Source: Cellulophaga sp. 20_2_10 (GTDB lineage Bacteria > Bacteroidota > Bacteroidia > Flavobacteriales > Flavobacteriaceae). Taken from it: a stretch of DNA of 64,000 nt. The stretch covers positions 1 to 64,000 of the forward strand of contig NZ_JAMCOJ010000006.1 of assembly GCF_023476645.1 (NCBI RefSeq), read 5' to 3'. A model generated the notes under the pieces. That model searched no databases and was not told the DNA's origin. It was given only the letters and a program-made list of their open reading frames with translations. The translations under genes were made by a program, and so were the position numbers. This document shows, piece by piece, positions 61,302 through 64,000 of the stretch. Positions within the stretch are counted from its first letter, which is position 1; each line of letters opens with the position of its first letter.

Positions 61302-61757
61302 ATGCAATCTAAAGCAACTAGTCCAGAAGAATACATAAAAGAATTAGCAGAAGAGCGTAAAGAAGCTGTTTCTAAAATTAGAGAAACAATTTTAAAAAAC
61401 TTACCTGCTGGTTTTACTGAAACTATGAGTTACGGAATGTTGGGCTATGTTGTACCACATTCGTTATATCCAAATGGTTACCATTGCGACCCAAAGCTAC
61501 CACTACCATTTATGAATGTGGCATCGCAGAAAAACTTTATAGCCTTATATCATTCTGGCATTTACTCGGACCCGGACTTATTAAATTGGTTTACAACCGA
61601 ATACCCAAAACATTGTAAGCACAAGTTAGATATGGGCAAAAGTTGTGTTCGGTTTAAAAAGACAGGTGATATTCCTTATGAGTTAATTGGTGAGCTCGCC
61701 GCTAAAATGACGGTACAGCAATGGATAGATTTATACGAGAAAAACACTAAAAAATAA
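61302..61757 (+). CDS. DUF1801 family protein, 151 aa
   Basis: The pattern SPEEYIKELAEERKEAVSKI, GFTETMSYGMLGYVVP, NFIALYHSGIYSDPDL, and CVRFKKTGDIPYELIGELAA is that of DUF1801/YdhG proteins, with a YdhG-like alpha/beta fold. Cytoplasmic, unknown function. It lies 7 bases before the VOC gene, so cotranscribed. Confidence 0.85.
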   Translation: MQSKATSPEEYIKELAEERKEAVSKIRETILKNLPAGFTETMSYGMLGYVVPHSLYPNGYHCDPKLPLPFMNVASQKNFIALYHSGIYSDPDLLNWFTTEYPKHCKHKLDMGKSCVRFKKTGDIPYELIGELAAKMTVQQWIDLYEKNTKK

Positions 61758-61764
61758 AACCGAT

Positions 61765-62148
61765 ATGAAAAGAGTTACAGGCTTAGGAGGTTTCTTTTTT
61801 AAAACAGAAGACCCTGATAAAATTAAACAATGGTATAAAGACAGGCTAGGACTAGATACGGACCAATATGGATGTACATTTTGGTGGAAAGATAAAGAAG
61901 GCAATGACGGTACAACGCAGTGGAGTCCAATGAAAAACGATACCACGTATTTTGAACCTAGTACATCTTCTTTTATGATGAATTTTAGAGTACATAATTT
62001 AGTAGAATTATTAGACGTTTTAAAAGCAGAAGGTGTTACCGTTATTGGCGAAATAGAAGAATACAGCTATGGTAAATTTGGATGGGTACTAGACCCTGAT
62101 GGCAATAAGCTAGAATTATGGGAACCAAAAGACGAAGCTTTTAAGTAA
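61765..62148 (+). CDS. VOC (glyoxalase/bleomycin resistance-like) family protein, 127 aa
   Basis: Two beta-alpha-beta3 repeats: VTGLGGFFFKTEDPDKIKQW (residues 4-23) and MMNFRVHNLVELLDVLKAEG, ending FGWVLDPDGNKLELWEP, the typical VOC end with the metal-ligand Glu. The family comprises glyoxalases, dioxygenases and resistance proteins; the reaction cannot be decided. Confidence 0.88.
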   Translation: MKRVTGLGGFFFKTEDPDKIKQWYKDRLGLDTDQYGCTFWWKDKEGNDGTTQWSPMKNDTTYFEPSTSSFMMNFRVHNLVELLDVLKAEGVTVIGEIEEYSYGKFGWVLDPDGNKLELWEPKDEAFK

Positions 62149-62208
62149 TAATTAAAAAAAATTACTACATTTAACCCTCAATTAAATTAAACCAACACAC
62201 ACAAAATT

Positions 62209-62592
62209 ATGTCAGAAGAAAACAAAGATTTTGCTGATGAAGTAAAAGAAACAACAAACGAATTTTCAGAAGGAGCAAAAGAAACTGCAAATGAATTCTC
62301 TGAAGGTCTAAATAATATGGCTGGTGGAGAAAACAAGAAAATGTTAGCAGGTCTTTTAGCACTTTTTCTAGGTTCTTTTGGAGTTCATAAATTTATTTTA
62401 GGATACCAGAAAGAAGGTATTATTTTAGCAGTAACTACAGTGGTAGGTATTATTACAGCCTGCTTTTTAGTGGGGTATTTATTACTTATGGCTACTTGGG
62501 TTATCGGTATCATAGAAGGTATTCTGTACCTAACAAAATCTGATGAAGAATTCTACAATACATACCAAGTAGGTAGAAAACCTTGGTTCTAG
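62209..62592 (+). CDS. TM2 domain membrane protein, 127 aa
   Basis: A charged N-terminus of about 40 residues with two near-identical copies of NEFSEG, then a TM2 domain: AGLLALFLGSFGVHKFILGY (first TM with the G-x-x-G-x-H-x-F turn) and a second TM (LLLMATWVIGIIEGILYL). TM2 proteins are small, of unknown function. Followed by a terminator shared with the opposite gene. Confidence 0.87.
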   Translation: MSEENKDFADEVKETTNEFSEGAKETANEFSEGLNNMAGGENKKMLAGLLALFLGSFGVHKFILGYQKEGIILAVTTVVGIITACFLVGYLLLMATWVIGIIEGILYLTKSDEEFYNTYQVGRKPWF

Positions 62593-62617
62593 AACCAAAA
62601 AAAACAATACAATATAC

Positions 62618-62652
62618 AAAAAGGCTATCTATTTTATAGATGGCCTTTTTTT
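62618..62652. terminator. Bidirectional Rho-independent terminator
   Basis: AAAAAGGCTATCTAT/ATAGATGGCCTTTTT with one GU pair and a 3-4 base loop, between convergent genes. Its right end overlaps the stop codon of the opposite gene. Confidence 0.85.
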
Positions 62653-63655
62653 AGTTTACAGGCTCATAATTTAAGGGCAATGTATTTGCTATTCTAAGCA
62701 ATCCCATATCTCCACCAAATAAAACAACGTCTACAGGAGAATGGTTGCCGTAAGCATCTATATAAAAAGGATTTTGAGTAACTACAACAAAAGAATTGCT
62801 CCATCTGTTATACAATACATTTAGTCGTTCTAAAGTCTGCTCTACTTTAGTATTGTCATCTCCTATTTTTTCAACATTATAATACGCATAAGGGTCTACT
62901 TCTAGACTTTCTTTAAAAATTCTAAAGTTTTCCTCGGTAAGTTTCTTTGTTGATAATGCCCTCATAAAATGCAATGTAGAACCAAAATAAGTGATTTTTC
63001 TATTTTTAATATACCGCTGCTTTACCTTACTATTTAACTCTTTAAACAATGCCGTACCAGCATAAAATACAGATCCTGTTAACCTAAAACCATTGATATT
63101 AGTTTTATATCGAACCTCAAAATCTTGTAAGTGATACTCCAAAACGTAACCCAGGAATTTATTTTGCACTAGTATTGGCTTTGATGCAAATGCATATAAA
63201 ACATCTTCTTTTTTACTGTAATACAATCGCACATCATCTTCATTTAAAATTTTACATTTTAATGCTGGTAATGTAGATCCTAAAAACTGATTTCTAAAGA
63301 TTCGTAATTTCTTTTCCCTACTCCAAGTGTCTGGCTCTAAAATAACCTCGTTTAATTGCTCTACAGCTTCTTGCAAATAAATAGTACCTAAAGAGGTTTT
63401 ACCAACCGCACTTACTACTTTATTCTTAAACCCAAAGTAAGTTATTACCAAGGATGCGGTTATATTCTTTTCTGTAGAAATACTAAAATAACCATCTGTA
63501 TTAGTAACCACACCAATAGTTGTACCATCATAAAAAACAGATGCTCCTTGCAATGGTTCTTTACTAACCTCATCTAAGATATAGCCAGTAACTGTATTTT
63601 GCGTAAATGCTTGTAAAAAAAGAAGTGCAAATAAAAAAAAGAAACTTGTTTTCAT
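62651..63655 (-). CDS. Secreted carboxypeptidase-regulatory-like domain protein, 334 aa
   Basis: Sec signal peptide ending LQAFTQ (residue 18). A CarboxypepD_reg-like beta domain follows: VTGYILDEVSKEPLQGASVF and YDGTTIGVVTNTDGYFSIST (residues 21-90). The remaining 240 residues resemble the first part of DUF5686-type outer-membrane proteins but stop long before a barrel could form. ATG 63655 is used; a GTG two codons upstream is possible. Periplasmic, role unknown. Confidence 0.8.
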   Translation of the reverse strand: MKTSFFFLFALLFLQAFTQNTVTGYILDEVSKEPLQGASVFYDGTTIGVVTNTDGYFSISTEKNITASLVITYFGFKNKVVSAVGKTSLGTIYLQEAVEQLNEVILEPDTWSREKKLRIFRNQFLGSTLPALKCKILNEDDVRLYYSKKEDVLYAFASKPILVQNKFLGYVLEYHLQDFEVRYKTNINGFRLTGSVFYAGTALFKELNSKVKQRYIKNRKITYFGSTLHFMRALSTKKLTEENFRIFKESLEVDPYAYYNVEKIGDDNTKVEQTLERLNVLYNRWSNSFVVVTQNPFYIDAYGNHSPVDVVLFGGDMGLLRIANTLPLNYEPVN

Positions 63656-63666
63656 TTGCACTCGTG

Positions 63667-64000
63667 TTATTCTGTTTGTCCGTTGTGTAGCTTCTGCTCC
63701 AATTCTGCCTGAAACTCTTCCATAACAGGCTTTACTGTACTCTCTGGTATATCTGCAATTTTAATATACATTAAACCATCTACAGAGTTATTAAAAAGAG
63801 GATCTACATTAAACGCTACAACTTTTGCATTTTGTTTAATGTATTTCTTAATTAAAACTGGCAGTCGTAAATTTCCTGGTTCCACTTCATCAATAAGTCT
63901 ATCAAACTTATTAAGATCCGCTTCTGTTTCATCAAAAATAAATTCTTTATCTGCGTCTTTTAATTTTACTTTAAATTCTTTTTTAGGTCTAATATATTGA
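63667..64000 (-). CDS. Acyltransferase, C-terminal part (OlsF/hemolysin-like), 5' end outside window
   Basis: 111 residues from the window edge to the stop. GNLRLPVLIKKYIKQNAKVV and FNVDPLFNNSVDGLMYIKIA (about residues 45-82 of the piece) match the end of the long acyltransferases in Flavobacteriaceae in which a lysophospholipid acyltransferase is fused to an OlsB-like N-acyltransferase (OlsF, ornithine lipid synthesis). The rest of the gene, including the HX4D motif, would be beyond base 64000, so the fusion cannot be verified here. Confidence 0.65.
   Translation of the reverse strand, partial: QYIRPKKEFKVKLKDADKEFIFDETEADLNKFDRLIDEVEPGNLRLPVLIKKYIKQNAKVVAFNVDPLFNNSVDGLMYIKIADIPESTVKPVMEEFQAELEQKLHNGQTE

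Noticed and set aside
1-64000. CRISPR array
   Set aside because: The regularly appearing repeats are long palindromes around genes of variable length, not short repeats with uniform spacers; no cas gene is present.

Overview
The window looks like chromosome of a low-GC marine or aquatic member of the Flavobacteriaceae (Bacteroidota). The evidence is an AT-rich sequence throughout, many lipoproteins and Sec-secreted proteins, a secreted metalloprotease with a type IX secretion (T9SS) C-terminal domain, a decayed T9SS type B sorting domain, TAnnTTTG-type promoter elements, and characteristic family members (DUF4286, HTTM, an OlsF-like acyltransferase tail). No species can be named from sequence reading alone.

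Region 1 (about 1-11.5 kb, possibly to 13.3 kb) is a string of mostly single-gene units, nearly all on the + strand, separated by related imperfect palindromes of about 70-210 bp. The palindromes fall into two subfamilies. In at least five units (genes at 326, 1053, 3808, 4348 and 5098) the 9-10 bases at the start of the unit are the exact reverse complement of the bases that open the next palindrome, although these bases differ from unit to unit. That is the geometry of integron gene cassettes with attC sites. No integrase lies in the window, so this is best read as a CALIN-like (integrase-less) cassette array with a non-classical core (GTTRY rather than GTTRRRY). It carries a ParDE toxin-antitoxin pair, a retropepsin-like lipoprotein, a peroxiredoxin, a DUF2750 protein, a DUF3784 protein, a transglutaminase-like protein and several unidentified lipoproteins.

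Region 2 (about 11.5-32.7 kb) is accessory DNA: an S41 peptidase, RDD, DUF3592, SH3, WG-repeat, YD-like and DKNYY proteins and many short lipoproteins, interspersed with frameshifted or truncated genes. It ends with an AraC-type regulator split by an in-frame stop, a small zinc-ribbon-like protein and an NmrA/QorB-like reductase.

Region 3 (32.8-40.2 kb) holds a T9SS sorting-domain relic, a succinyl-CoA:acetate CoA-transferase gene divergent from an AraC regulator, an FAD amine oxidase, a SulP transporter with STAS domain, a gene-free gap of about 600 bp and two exported proteins.

Region 4 (40.2-64 kb) is mostly core genome: tRNA-Leu(CAA), prs, rplY, pth, a large T9SS metalloprotease with a lipoprotein partner, ribF with an HTTM protein, serS, a TPR protein, DUF4286, rsmA, mgtE, an Lrp/AsnC regulator divergent from histidine decarboxylase, a PqqB-like metallo-hydrolase, gamma-glutamyltransferase, cupin, hydroxyacid dehydrogenase, DUF1801, VOC and TM2 proteins, a carboxypeptidase-regulatory-like protein, and the tail of an acyltransferase.
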